64,000 nt of DNA from Trinickia sp. Y13 (lineage in GTDB: Bacteria; Pseudomonadota; Gammaproteobacteria; Burkholderiales; Burkholderiaceae): assembly GCF_029522115.1 (NCBI RefSeq), contig NZ_JAKWFK010000002.1:1-64000 (forward strand), written 5' to 3'. Positions 1 through 7,549 of the stretch are shown here, one piece after another. Each line of letters opens with the position of its first letter. The stretch's first letter is position 1. The position numbers were made by a program, and so were the translations under genes. The notes below the pieces were generated by a model. That model had not been told where the DNA came from. It saw only the letters and a list, made by a program, of their open reading frames with translations, and searched no databases.

Positions 1-187
1 GTGGCTCCGGTGGTGGCTCCGGTGGTGGCTCCGGTGGTGGCTCCGGTGGTGGCTCCGGTGGTGGCTCCGGTGGTGGCTCCGGTGGTGGCTCCGGTGGTGG
101 CTCCGGTGGTGGCTCCGGTGGTGGCTCCGGTGGTGGCTCCGGTGGTGGCTCCGGTGGTGGCTCCGGTGGTGGCTCCGGTGGTGGCTC
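1..187. repeat. 12-bp tandem repeat (GGGS-coding minisatellite)
   Basis: The unit GTGGCTCCGGTG is repeated without error about 15 times from base 1 and breaks at base 188, where TCC becomes TCG. The array continues beyond the left edge. Since 12 is a multiple of 3, copy-number change would alter protein length without shifting frame. Imperfect variants of the unit continue to about 240. Confidence 0.95.
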
Positions 188-461
188 GGGCGGTTCCGGT
201 GGTGGCTCGGGCGGTTCCGGTGGCTCAGGCGGTTCCGGCGGACACGGAGGCGGCGGTTGCGGTTGCGGCGCAGGCTCGGGTGGCGGAAACGGCAACGGCG
301 CAGGCGGAGGCCACGGCTCAGGCGGCGGTCACGGCAATGGCGCGGGCGGCGGTCACGGCGCAGGCGGTGGTCACGGCAACGGCTCGGGCGGCGGTCACGG
401 CGCAGGCGGAGGAAACGGCAATGGCGCGGGCGGCGGCCACGGCTCGAGCGGCGGTCACTGA
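3..461 (+). CDS. Gly/Ser/His-rich repeat protein, 3' part only
   Basis: The frame starting at base 3 is open from the window edge to a TGA at 459-461, so the true start lies to the left. The product is almost pure glycine. About 15 GGGS units come first, then a Cys pair (GCGCG), then GGGH, NGNG and GAGG blocks ending SSGGH. All three forward frames are open here because the 12-bp repeat has no stop codons; this frame is chosen because the low-complexity Gly/Ser/His/Asn composition continues smoothly past the exact repeat and stops cleanly. Function unknown. The His and Cys residues could bind metal, or the protein could be a surface or linker-like polypeptide. No catalytic domain is visible. 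Confidence 0.6.
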   Translation, partial: GSGGGSGGGSGGGSGGGSGGGSGGGSGGGSGGGSGGGSGGGSGGGSGGGSGGGSGGGSGGGSGGSGGGSGGSGGSGGSGGHGGGGCGCGAGSGGGNGNGAGGGHGSGGGHGNGAGGGHGAGGGHGNGSGGGHGAGGGNGNGAGGGHGSSGGH

Positions 462-660
462 CATTGCCACCGCGTATCGAACGGCGGTGTTCGCGTTGTA
501 GCCACCGCCGTTCGATCGCTCCCCTACCGAAGCGCCTGTCTCAATCTTGCGTCATCATCGGCAATTCGCGCCGACCGCACACCTTCCCTGACGGTACGGC
601 AACGCACCGACCGGCATTGCGCTTCATGCGACGCACTCCACCGTCACTGAAGGTTCGCAG

Positions 661-1503
661 TTACAACATCTCGAGTGGCGTCTTTCTGCGCGGTGGCTTG
701 AACGCCGCATCGATCGCCGCGAGTTCCTGTTCGCTCAATGCGACCTCGAGCGCCTGCCGGTTGGCGCGTACGTGCTCGACGCTTCCCGCTTTCGGAATCG
801 CGCATATACCTGGGCGCGCGAGTACCCAAGCTAGCGCGATCTGAACCGCCGATAGTTGGCGAGCACGCGCAATCTCATCGAGCACCGACCGCTTGGGCAA
901 GCGCATATGATCGATTGGGCTGTACGCCATCGCCGGCATGGCGTGCGCGCTCATCCAAGGCAGCAGGTCGAATTCGGATCCGCGCCGGGCGACGTTGTAC
1001 AGAATCTGATTCGTCGCGCACGCGAGGCCCCCGGCGGCCCTGAGCGCCTCCATATCGTCCACGTCGAAGTTGCTGACGCCCCAATGCCGAATCTTGCCCT
1101 GGCGACGCAACGACTCGAAGCCTTCCACCGTCTCCTCCAGCGGAACCGCGCCGCGCCAATGCAATAGATAGAGATCGAGCCGATCGGTCTTCAAGCGGCT
1201 CAAGCTCGCCTCGCACGAAGCGACCACCGCACGCCGGCTTGCGTTATGCGGATAGACCTTGCTGACGAGGAAGACTTTCTCGCGCAGCCCCGCGAGCGCA
1301 TCGCCGAGCAGTGTTTCCGTGGCCCCCTCGCCATACATCTCCGCCGTATCGATCACCGTCATACCGAGATCGACGCCTGCGCGCAGCGCGTCGATTTCGG
1401 CGCCGCGCCGCTCGGGGCGCTCACCCATTTCCCATGTGCCTTGCCCCAACCGGGCGATGCGCTCGCCATCCGGCAGGGTGACGAATGCGTCGGCGCGAGT
1501 CAT
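661..1503 (-). CDS. Aldo/keto reductase family oxidoreductase
   Basis: A 280-residue protein of normal length for single-domain aldo/keto reductases, which reduce aldehydes or ketones with NADPH in a TIM barrel. The N-terminal LGQGTWEMG strand is visible. The catalytic tetrad is present as Asp and Tyr in DTAEMYGEG, Lys in LVSKVYP and His in YLLHWRG. GVSNFD and the C-terminal AIPKAGS cofactor-binding segment also fit. The gene stands alone, divergent from the GntR-type gene to its right. The physiological substrate cannot be told from sequence. Confidence 0.9.
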   Translation of the reverse strand: MTRADAFVTLPDGERIARLGQGTWEMGERPERRGAEIDALRAGVDLGMTVIDTAEMYGEGATETLLGDALAGLREKVFLVSKVYPHNASRRAVVASCEASLSRLKTDRLDLYLLHWRGAVPLEETVEGFESLRRQGKIRHWGVSNFDVDDMEALRAAGGLACATNQILYNVARRGSEFDLLPWMSAHAMPAMAYSPIDHMRLPKRSVLDEIARARQLSAVQIALAWVLARPGICAIPKAGSVEHVRANRQALEVALSEQELAAIDAAFKPPRRKTPLEML

Positions 1504-1727
1504 GCCAGCCTCCTTCGAACGATCGACGATCCGTGAAGTGTAGTCGCCCGACCGTCGGTTCGCGCTCGCTTCTCTACACCGCCGGCATCACACGCCTTCA
1601 CGCCGCTGGCATTCGCCGCTCAGCGCTGCGCGCCAAGCAAGATCGATCCATTGGACAAATGGCTCACACGGCACACCCGAACCGCGATGCCTTAGAATTG
1701 CCGCTTGCCCCTCGCCGCGCGAACTCC

Positions 1728-2477
1728 ATGACAACCGCTTCCTCGGAAGGCCGCTGGCGCGATCTTCGCCCAGATCCCGACAATGACACGCCGCTCTATC
1801 TGCAGTTGGCACGAAAGCTCGGCCAAGCGATCCACGAGAACCGCTGGAACGCTGGGGAAGCGCTGCCTTCGGAGCGCGTGTTGTCGGACGCGCTAGGCGT
1901 ATCGCGCATTACCGCGCGCAAAGCAATTGCGCTGCTCGTCGAACAAGGGTTGATCCGCCGCACCCAAGGCGCGGGCAGCTTCATCACGCCTCGCTACGAC
2001 GATCCGCTCTCGCGCCTTTCCAGTTTCAGCGAGATGCTGCGTCGCCGCGGCTTCACGCCGAGCTCCAAATGGATCTCGCGCGAGATCCAACCCGCCAGCC
2101 GCGACGAAGTGATTCAACTCGGCTTGTCGCCCGCAGCGGCCGTCACGCGGCTAAAGCGGCTGCGCCTGGCCAACGGTATCGTCATGGCCGTCGAAAATTC
2201 CACCCTGCCCGCCTCCGTCATACCCGATCCCAATGCGATCGGCGATTCGCTCTATAGCTACCTCGAACAGCGCGGCCTGAGCATCGTGCGCGCGCTGCAA
2301 CACTTTCGCGCCGTCAACGCGAGCGACGAAATCGCGCAGCAGATGGGCATCGCGCCGCACGACGCATTGCTGCTCATCACGCGTATCGGCTACTGCGCCG
2401 ATCAGCGCGCGATCGAGCTGACCGATACCTACTGCCGCAACGACTACTACGACTTCGTCGCGGAACTGCGCAAGTGA
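1728..2477 (+). CDS. GntR/UTRA (HutC-type) transcriptional regulator
   Basis: A 249-residue regulator counted from the ATG at 1728; the open frame runs further upstream, but that part looks non-coding. Residues about 20-85 form a GntR winged helix (PLYLQLARKLGQAI, then LPSERVLSDALGVSRITARKA and GAGSFI). The rest matches a UTRA ligand domain, ending with DTYCRNDYYDF. HutC-subfamily proteins sense small metabolites such as amino-sugar phosphates or histidine catabolites. No nag or hut gene is nearby, so the effector and regulon are unknown. It is convergent with the CoA-transferase gene. Confidence 0.85.
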   Translation: MTTASSEGRWRDLRPDPDNDTPLYLQLARKLGQAIHENRWNAGEALPSERVLSDALGVSRITARKAIALLVEQGLIRRTQGAGSFITPRYDDPLSRLSSFSEMLRRRGFTPSSKWISREIQPASRDEVIQLGLSPAAAVTRLKRLRLANGIVMAVENSTLPASVIPDPNAIGDSLYSYLEQRGLSIVRALQHFRAVNASDEIAQQMGIAPHDALLLITRIGYCADQRAIELTDTYCRNDYYDFVAELRK

Positions 2478-2517
2478 AGGCGCGCACACGCCGCGCACCG
2501 CCCGTGCGAGCGCATCG

Positions 2518-3981
2518 CTAAGCGGCCCAGGACGGCGAATTCGTGCCGAGCGGCACGCTCGGGCGCTCGAAGCGCGGCGAGGTGGCCGATAAGGTCTCGG
2601 CCGGCGCCACGGCCAACACTTTGCCGAACGGTGTGTCCATCGTTTGCATCAGGTCGCGCACGTCGTCCATGGATACGTCGGGCACACGCCATCCGTTGGC
2701 GAGCGTCCCCAGCGATTGCAGCCACTGCCCCGTCTGGGCGAGCGACACCTTGACGTGCCAACTGCCGCCTTCGGTTGCCCGCCGCATGAGCGCGACCATT
2801 GCCCCGAACGCGGCGAGATATCCCGTCGCATGGTCGAGCGCCTGACACGGCAAATGCCTCGGAGCGGGTGTGCCTGCCGCCTGCGCTTCCGTCCAGGCAA
2901 TGCCGCTCGCCGACTGCACGAGCGAGTCGAACCCGCGCCGCCGAGCCCAGGGGCCTATCGGCCCGTACGCGCAGATCGAAACGTAGACGATGCCCGGCTT
3001 GGCCAGAGCCAGCGCCTCGGGCGAAAAACCGTGCCCCGCCAGCGCCCCCGGACGGTAAGCCTGCAGAAAAACATCGGCGTCTTGCAGCAGCGCATGCAAC
3101 GTCGCTCGTTCCGCCTCGCGACGCAAGTCGAGGAACACGGATCGCTTGCCTCGTCCGTTGTCGATCACGAGCGGCGCGATGTTCGGTAAATGCGGGCCAT
3201 TCACCAGCATGACATCGGCGCCATGCTGAGCCAGCGTGCGCCCGGCGACCGGACCCGCGATGATTCGCGTCAAGTCGAGCACCCGCACGCCGCTCAACGG
3301 CCGAGCAGCCGATACACTGGGCAGGCATGGCGTGGCTGCGCGACCCGATGCGGCGCCGTCACCCGCGTCCCGGCCGAGAGGCACTCGCCCCGAGTCGGAA
3401 TTGCCCGCCGCGTCGATGCGCTCGATTTCGAACAGCGGCAAGGACGCGAGCGCCGAGGCTTGCGTTAGCGCTGCCCATTCATTTGGACTCCTAACCAATG
3501 CGGCGCAAAGACCCGCGTCGGCGAGCGCCTGATCGAGCGATGCGCCATCGCGCTCTCGGATCGCAGCGCTCACCGACGCGTAATCGTCCTTGCATCCAAG
3601 CAGCTTGACGACGCCTGTTCGGTGGTGCTCGAAGTTCGTATGCAACTGAATCCAACGCCCGTCGCGAGTCTCGAAAAAGCCCATCAACGGATCGCGCAGC
3701 TGCGGCGGAGGACCATCGTCGATGCGCAGATATCGCTCGCTGCGAAACGCTGCGAGCGCGCGCCGCTGCTCCACTTCGACACGCTGCCGGCAGCCGGTGC
3801 GCAACCGGTGATATTCGGCCGCGGCAAGCGCAGCCGCACCGATCGTCGCGTTGGCCAGCGCCCCGACGCGATAGACCGACGGCAGACCTGGGTCGTCGCC
3901 GAACAGGCGTATGTCGTCGAGCGCTGTGGCGTCGCAGCAGGCCAGCGACCAGATATGTTCGAGCGCACGGAAGGCCGTCAT
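2518..3981 (-). CDS. Class III (CaiB/BaiF-type) CoA-transferase
   Basis: A 487-residue CoA-transferase-family protein. The second half (about 229-487) begins with the usual opening PLSGVRVLDLTRIIAGPVAGR. It carries the catalytic Asp383 in the conserved ALDHATGYLAAFGAM segment. The first half (about 1-200) contains DPLMGFFETRDGRWIQLH, which resembles the middle part of the family, so the arrangement looks permuted or partly duplicated. Family members move CoA between acyl groups through an aspartyl-CoA intermediate. It is transcribed divergently from the citrate-synthase-like gene at 4107, suggesting a shared acyl-CoA pathway. Substrate unknown. Confidence 0.85.
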   Translation of the reverse strand: MTAFRALEHIWSLACCDATALDDIRLFGDDPGLPSVYRVGALANATIGAAALAAAEYHRLRTGCRQRVEVEQRRALAAFRSERYLRIDDGPPPQLRDPLMGFFETRDGRWIQLHTNFEHHRTGVVKLLGCKDDYASVSAAIRERDGASLDQALADAGLCAALVRSPNEWAALTQASALASLPLFEIERIDAAGNSDSGRVPLGRDAGDGAASGRAATPCLPSVSAARPLSGVRVLDLTRIIAGPVAGRTLAQHGADVMLVNGPHLPNIAPLVIDNGRGKRSVFLDLRREAERATLHALLQDADVFLQAYRPGALAGHGFSPEALALAKPGIVYVSICAYGPIGPWARRRGFDSLVQSASGIAWTEAQAAGTPAPRHLPCQALDHATGYLAAFGAMVALMRRATEGGSWHVKVSLAQTGQWLQSLGTLANGWRVPDVSMDDVRDLMQTMDTPFGKVLAVAPAETLSATSPRFERPSVPLGTNSPSWAA

Positions 3982-4038
3982 GATTCGAAACCAATCGCAA
4001 TGAAGATGTCGGCGAGTCTAGAATCGGGTTCGCTGTCG

Positions 4039-4050
4039 ATCAATCTTGAT
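4039..4050. promoter_or_regulatory. Dyad in the divergent CoA-transferase/citrate-synthase promoter region
   Basis: ATCAA-TC-TTGAT is a perfect 5+5 inverted repeat in the 125-bp region between the two divergent genes, flanked on both sides by TCGA. It is AT-rich against a GC-rich background. A plausible operator, perhaps for the DNA-binding domain of the 4107 protein itself; this is inference only. Confidence 0.3.
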
Positions 4051-4106
4051 TCGAACAATCAACATATATCGATTAGTTTGGTTTCTCCTCGACGACGTGC
4101 GCGACC

Positions 4107-5345
4107 ATGCCCCACTACCTGACCGCGGCCGAAGCCGCCGCGACCCTTGGCGTCAGCGTGCCCACGCTTTATTCCTATGTCAGCCGCGGCATGCTTCGTT
4201 CGGCCCCGCATACAGGCGGCAAACGGCGACTCTATGCGGCCGACGAAGTGCGGCGTCTCGCGCGTCGCAAAGCCGACGGCAAGCGGGCCGGGAAAGTCGC
4301 CCAGAAGGTGCTCGATTGGGGCGTGCCGGTGCTCGAATCCAAGATCACGCTCATCGCGGACGGACGGCTCGTCTATCGCGGCCGGGACGCCATCGAGCTG
4401 GCGCGCACGGCCACGCTCGAAGAGACTGCCGCCCTGCTTTGGGAGTGCGACCACACCTGCTTCGAGGAAACGCCCGACGTCCCACTGACGCGGGCGACGT
4501 GGCACGCGTGGCTGCGGCAGACGGGCGCGAGCGCGCCCCACGAGCGTGCGCTGGTCATGCTGCCAATCGCCGCCGCGCACCTGCCGCGGTTGTTCGCATG
4601 GGACACCCAAACGCAATTGCGCCAGACCGCCGCCATGTTGCTGCGCGTGCTCGCCGCCGCCCTAATCGAACGCGAGCCCGCGCGCGAGCCGCTGCATCGG
4701 CAGCTTGCCGCCGCGTGGGGCGTGCGCGATCGCCTTCATGTCGAATTGCTGCGCGCCGCGCTCGTCGTGTGTGCCGATCACGAATTGAATGCGTCGACCT
4801 TCACGGTGCGCTGCATCGCGTCGACGGGCATGCACTTGTTCGGCGCCGTCACGGGCGGTCTGGCAGCCTTGGCGGGGCCGCGCCATTGCGGCGAAACGAT
4901 GCTCGTCACGGCGTTGTTTCGGGAAGCGAGCGCAGCCGGCGACCTCGATCGTTATGTGACGGAGCGGCTCGCGCACTGCGAAACGCAGCAGCGCACCGTC
5001 TTGCCCGGCTTCGGCCACATGCTGTACCCGACGGGCGATCCGCGCGGTGCATTGCTGCTTGAATTGCTGACGCAGAGCGCGACCGCCTGCGCCGAGCGGC
5101 AAACGCTCGCCGAGATCGATGCGCTCGTACGCACGGCGCACGCAGCGACTGGCCTTGCGCCCACCGTCGATTTCGCGCTCTCCGCGATCGAGCGCGTGCT
5201 CGCCTTGCCGCAAGGCGCGGCCTTCTCGCTATTCGCGCTGGGCCGGGCGGCCGGCTGGATCGCACATGCCATGGAGCAATACGACGACGGCCGCTTGATC
5301 CGCCCGCGCGCCCGTTACGTCGGCCCCGATGAACGCGCGGCGTGA
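4107..5345 (+). CDS. Citrate-synthase-family protein with N-terminal helix-turn-helix
   Basis: A 412-residue fusion. Residues 1-55 are an excisionase/MerR-type DNA-binding domain (LTAAEAAATLGVSVPTLYSY, then GGKRRLYAADEVRRL). Residues about 75-400 are citrate-synthase-like. His260 (GPRHCGE), His304 (GFGHMLYP) and Asp355 (TVDFALSA) match the catalytic His-His-Asp triad, and His225 in DHELNAST matches the substrate-binding histidine. The enzyme part therefore looks intact and may act on citrate, methylcitrate or a related acyl-CoA condensation, while the front could bind DNA. It is divergent from a CoA-transferase gene. Such fusions are annotated in related genomes, but their role is not established to my knowledge. 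Confidence 0.88.
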   Translation: MPHYLTAAEAAATLGVSVPTLYSYVSRGMLRSAPHTGGKRRLYAADEVRRLARRKADGKRAGKVAQKVLDWGVPVLESKITLIADGRLVYRGRDAIELARTATLEETAALLWECDHTCFEETPDVPLTRATWHAWLRQTGASAPHERALVMLPIAAAHLPRLFAWDTQTQLRQTAAMLLRVLAAALIEREPAREPLHRQLAAAWGVRDRLHVELLRAALVVCADHELNASTFTVRCIASTGMHLFGAVTGGLAALAGPRHCGETMLVTALFREASAAGDLDRYVTERLAHCETQQRTVLPGFGHMLYPTGDPRGALLLELLTQSATACAERQTLAEIDALVRTAHAATGLAPTVDFALSAIERVLALPQGAAFSLFALGRAAGWIAHAMEQYDDGRLIRPRARYVGPDERAA

Positions 5346-5380
5346 TGTGCGCCGCCGCTCGTCGGGCGCCGGATGCAGTG

Positions 5381-5722
5381 TCAAGCCGCCGCCTGAGGCC
5401 AACGGGGCATCGACATGAGTCCGGACCGGCGGTGACTCGGCTCGATGCTCGGACGCAAGAGCGCTGCGCTCTCATCTGCCGGGTTCCTCGCGCCCGCGCC
5501 CCTCACCGTCAAGCGCACGTCGCCCCGCCCGGAGCCGATCCATGCCTTCGCGCCCACGGGCAACAGAAACGACTCGCCAGGATCGATCCAGTAATCTTCC
5601 GCGTCGCCCTCTAGCGTCAGCCAGAGCGTGCCGCGCGCCACTTCGACGATTAGCGGGTGCTCCACCCGCCACACGGCGGCGGGTTCGTCGTATTCCATCT
5701 CGAACGTCCGGATCTCGCGCAT
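5381..5722 (-). CDS. DUF2917 domain protein
   Basis: A 113-residue protein resembling the DUF2917 family, small cupin-like proteins of unknown function common in Burkholderiaceae. The recognisable core is EVARGTLWLTLEGDAEDYWIDPGESFLLP (read as two overlapping parts, residues about 26-55), followed by a short basic tail. There is no signal peptide. It is transcribed away from the MocR-type regulator at 5849, and the regulator's repeated half-sites lie between them, so it may be a target of that regulator. The function is unknown. Confidence 0.75.
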   Translation of the reverse strand: MREIRTFEMEYDEPAAVWRVEHPLIVEVARGTLWLTLEGDAEDYWIDPGESFLLPVGAKAWIGSGRGDVRLTVRGAGARNPADESAALLRPSIEPSHRRSGLMSMPRWPQAAA

Positions 5723-5795
5723 CGCACTACTCCTTCAAAAACATTTCGTCTACGCATTATTGCGAGCGGACAGCTACAATCACATGCACAGTAAT

Positions 5796-5838
5796 GAACA
5801 GTTTTGTCGAAACTGTTCAGTTAAAAAACCGAACAGTT
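5796..5838. promoter_or_regulatory. MocR operator: three GAACAGTT half-sites
   Basis: GAACAGTTT (5796-5804) and AAACTGTTC (5810-5818) form a perfect 9+9 inverted repeat with a 5-bp centre. A third half-site GAACAGTT lies at 5831-5838 in the same orientation as the first, 35 bp away, and it also forms an inverted repeat with the second. The array sits just upstream of the MocR ATG at 5849. MocR/GabR proteins usually bind such repeated sites in their own divergent promoter regions. Confidence 0.7.
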
Positions 5839-5848
5839 GGGAGCAGCG

Positions 5849-7303
5849 ATGAAGATTGCGATTGACCGGGAGAGCGGTGTGCCGATGACCGAGCAGATCG
5901 TCTCTTCCATGGAGCAATGGATTCGCTCACGCGAAGCGCACGCGGGAGCAAAGCTCCCGTCGATCCGGCAGCTCGCGCAGGACTGCGGCATCAGCCGGTT
6001 TCCGGTGATCGAGGCATACGATCGGCTCGTCTCGCTCGGTTACATCGAATCGCGCCATGGGTCGGGCTTTTACGTGAGCGCACGCGCGCACGCGGCGCTG
6101 GATCGCTGCGGCGCCTCCGACCCGCGACGCGCCGAGGACGAATCGAACTACATCCTGCAGCAGTTCAATCACCCGGGAGACACGCTCAAACTGGGCAGCG
6201 GTTTCATCCCTGAAGCATGGCGCGATATGGACGGGATCGCGCAGGCGGTGCGTCATGTCGCCCGCGCCGATCAAAGCGCGTTGACCGACTATGCGACGCC
6301 GCTCGGCAGCGGCGCATTGCGCGAACATTTGCAGGCGCGCATCGCGCCGCTCGGGATACGCGCCGACGCCTCGCAGATTCTGATCACCTTCGGCGCGAGC
6401 CAAGCCGTGGATCTCATCGTGCGCTATCTGCTGCGCGCGGGCGACACGATGTTCGTCGAAGATCCGGGCTACTACAATTTGTTCGGGCTACTGAAATTAC
6501 ACGGCATCAACGTAGTCGGGATTCCGCGCACGGCGTCCGGGCCCGATATCGAGGTGCTGCAAGCGGAACTGAAACGCCATCGGCCCCGCGCCGTGTTCAT
6601 CAATTCGGTTTTTCACAATCCGACGGGCACGGTGCTCGCGCCGTCCGTTGCGTTCCGGCTGCTGCAGCTAGCGCACGAATACGACTTCACGCTCATCGAA
6701 GACGACATCTACGCCGATTTTCAAAGCGAAACCACGGACCGGCTAGCCGCGCTCGATCAACTCGAACGCGTCATTTATATCGGCGGCTTGTCGAAAACCC
6801 TGTCCTCGTCGCTGCGGATCGGCTTCGTCGCCGCGAGCCGCCGCATCGTCAAAGACCTCGGCGACATCAAGATGCTCACGAGCATCAGCGGATCGCCTTT
6901 CGCCGAGGCCGTCGCGCTGACCATGCTCGAGCGCGGCGCTTATCGCAAGTTCTTGGAGCGGCTGCGCCGGCGCATGAGCGACGCGCTCGGCGCGACCACG
7001 CGTTCGCTCGAAGCCTGCGGCTGGCAGTTGTTTGCATCGCCCATCGGCGGCAAGTTCGTCTGGGCTCGCGTGCCGCACATCGAGGATCAGCAACAACTGA
7101 TCGACTGCGCCGCCGCCTGCGGCGTAACGATCGCGCCAGGCAGCTACTTCCGCCCGCACGGGGAGCCGAGCCCGTGGATCCGCATCAATGCGGCCTACGC
7201 CCAAGATCCGCGTGCGCTGCGGTTTTTCGAGCGCGCAGCGGCGCTCGAACCGAACGACGACACGCCCAGTGCGCGCGAGAGCGCGATGACGCTGTTCGAC
7301 TGA
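5849..7303 (+). CDS. MocR family regulator (GntR domain plus aminotransferase domain)
   Basis: A 484-residue protein from the ATG at 5849, preceded by GGAG at a good distance; an in-frame TTG at 5837 is less likely. Residues 1-75 are a GntR winged helix (MTEQIVSSMEQWIRS, then LPSIRQLAQDCGISRFPVIEAY). The rest is a fold-type I aminotransferase domain. It includes the PLP-binding Lys in GGLSKTLSSSLRIGF, DPGYYN and the FHNPTG motif. MocR proteins use PLP to sense amino-acid-like ligands rather than to transaminate. It is divergent from the DUF2917 gene with operator half-sites in between. The ligand is unknown. Confidence 0.92.
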   Translation: MKIAIDRESGVPMTEQIVSSMEQWIRSREAHAGAKLPSIRQLAQDCGISRFPVIEAYDRLVSLGYIESRHGSGFYVSARAHAALDRCGASDPRRAEDESNYILQQFNHPGDTLKLGSGFIPEAWRDMDGIAQAVRHVARADQSALTDYATPLGSGALREHLQARIAPLGIRADASQILITFGASQAVDLIVRYLLRAGDTMFVEDPGYYNLFGLLKLHGINVVGIPRTASGPDIEVLQAELKRHRPRAVFINSVFHNPTGTVLAPSVAFRLLQLAHEYDFTLIEDDIYADFQSETTDRLAALDQLERVIYIGGLSKTLSSSLRIGFVAASRRIVKDLGDIKMLTSISGSPFAEAVALTMLERGAYRKFLERLRRRMSDALGATTRSLEACGWQLFASPIGGKFVWARVPHIEDQQQLIDCAAACGVTIAPGSYFRPHGEPSPWIRINAAYAQDPRALRFFERAAALEPNDDTPSARESAMTLFD

Positions 7304-7458
7304 ATTCGACCCACGCGTGCGCCGGTGGGGCACGCAAGCGCCGCGCACGAGCGCCGAAACCGGCGAGAGCACCACGCCTGTGCGCGGCTGCGGCGCTTCG
7401 AGCGGGCGGCCCACGCTCCGAGGGCGGTTGCGTGACGCGTTGACATCTCGCATAAATC

Positions 7459-7487
7459 TTGCTCAAGTATGCTGTACAGTTTGTAAT
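7459..7487 (+). promoter_or_regulatory. Possible sigma-70 promoter for the EAL-domain gene
   Basis: TTGCTC (7459-7464), 17 bp, then TGTAAT (7482-7487), about 60 bp before the start at 7550. It lies in an AT-richer patch of the 246-bp gap between the MocR and EAL genes, where nothing else was recognised. Confidence 0.3.
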
Positions 7488-7549
7488 AAGTACCGATCGG
7501 CGCCGGCAAGCGTGCGCCTCGGCGCCATTTTCATCTCCCTCCGACTTCA

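Noticed and set aside
1-501. Open frame encoding Ala-Pro-Val-Val repeats, and an Arg-rich frame from 257 to 844
   Set aside because: They are other readings of the same stop-free 12-bp repeat. The Gly/Ser/His frame has a consistent composition and a clean stop, whereas these run into unrelated sequence.
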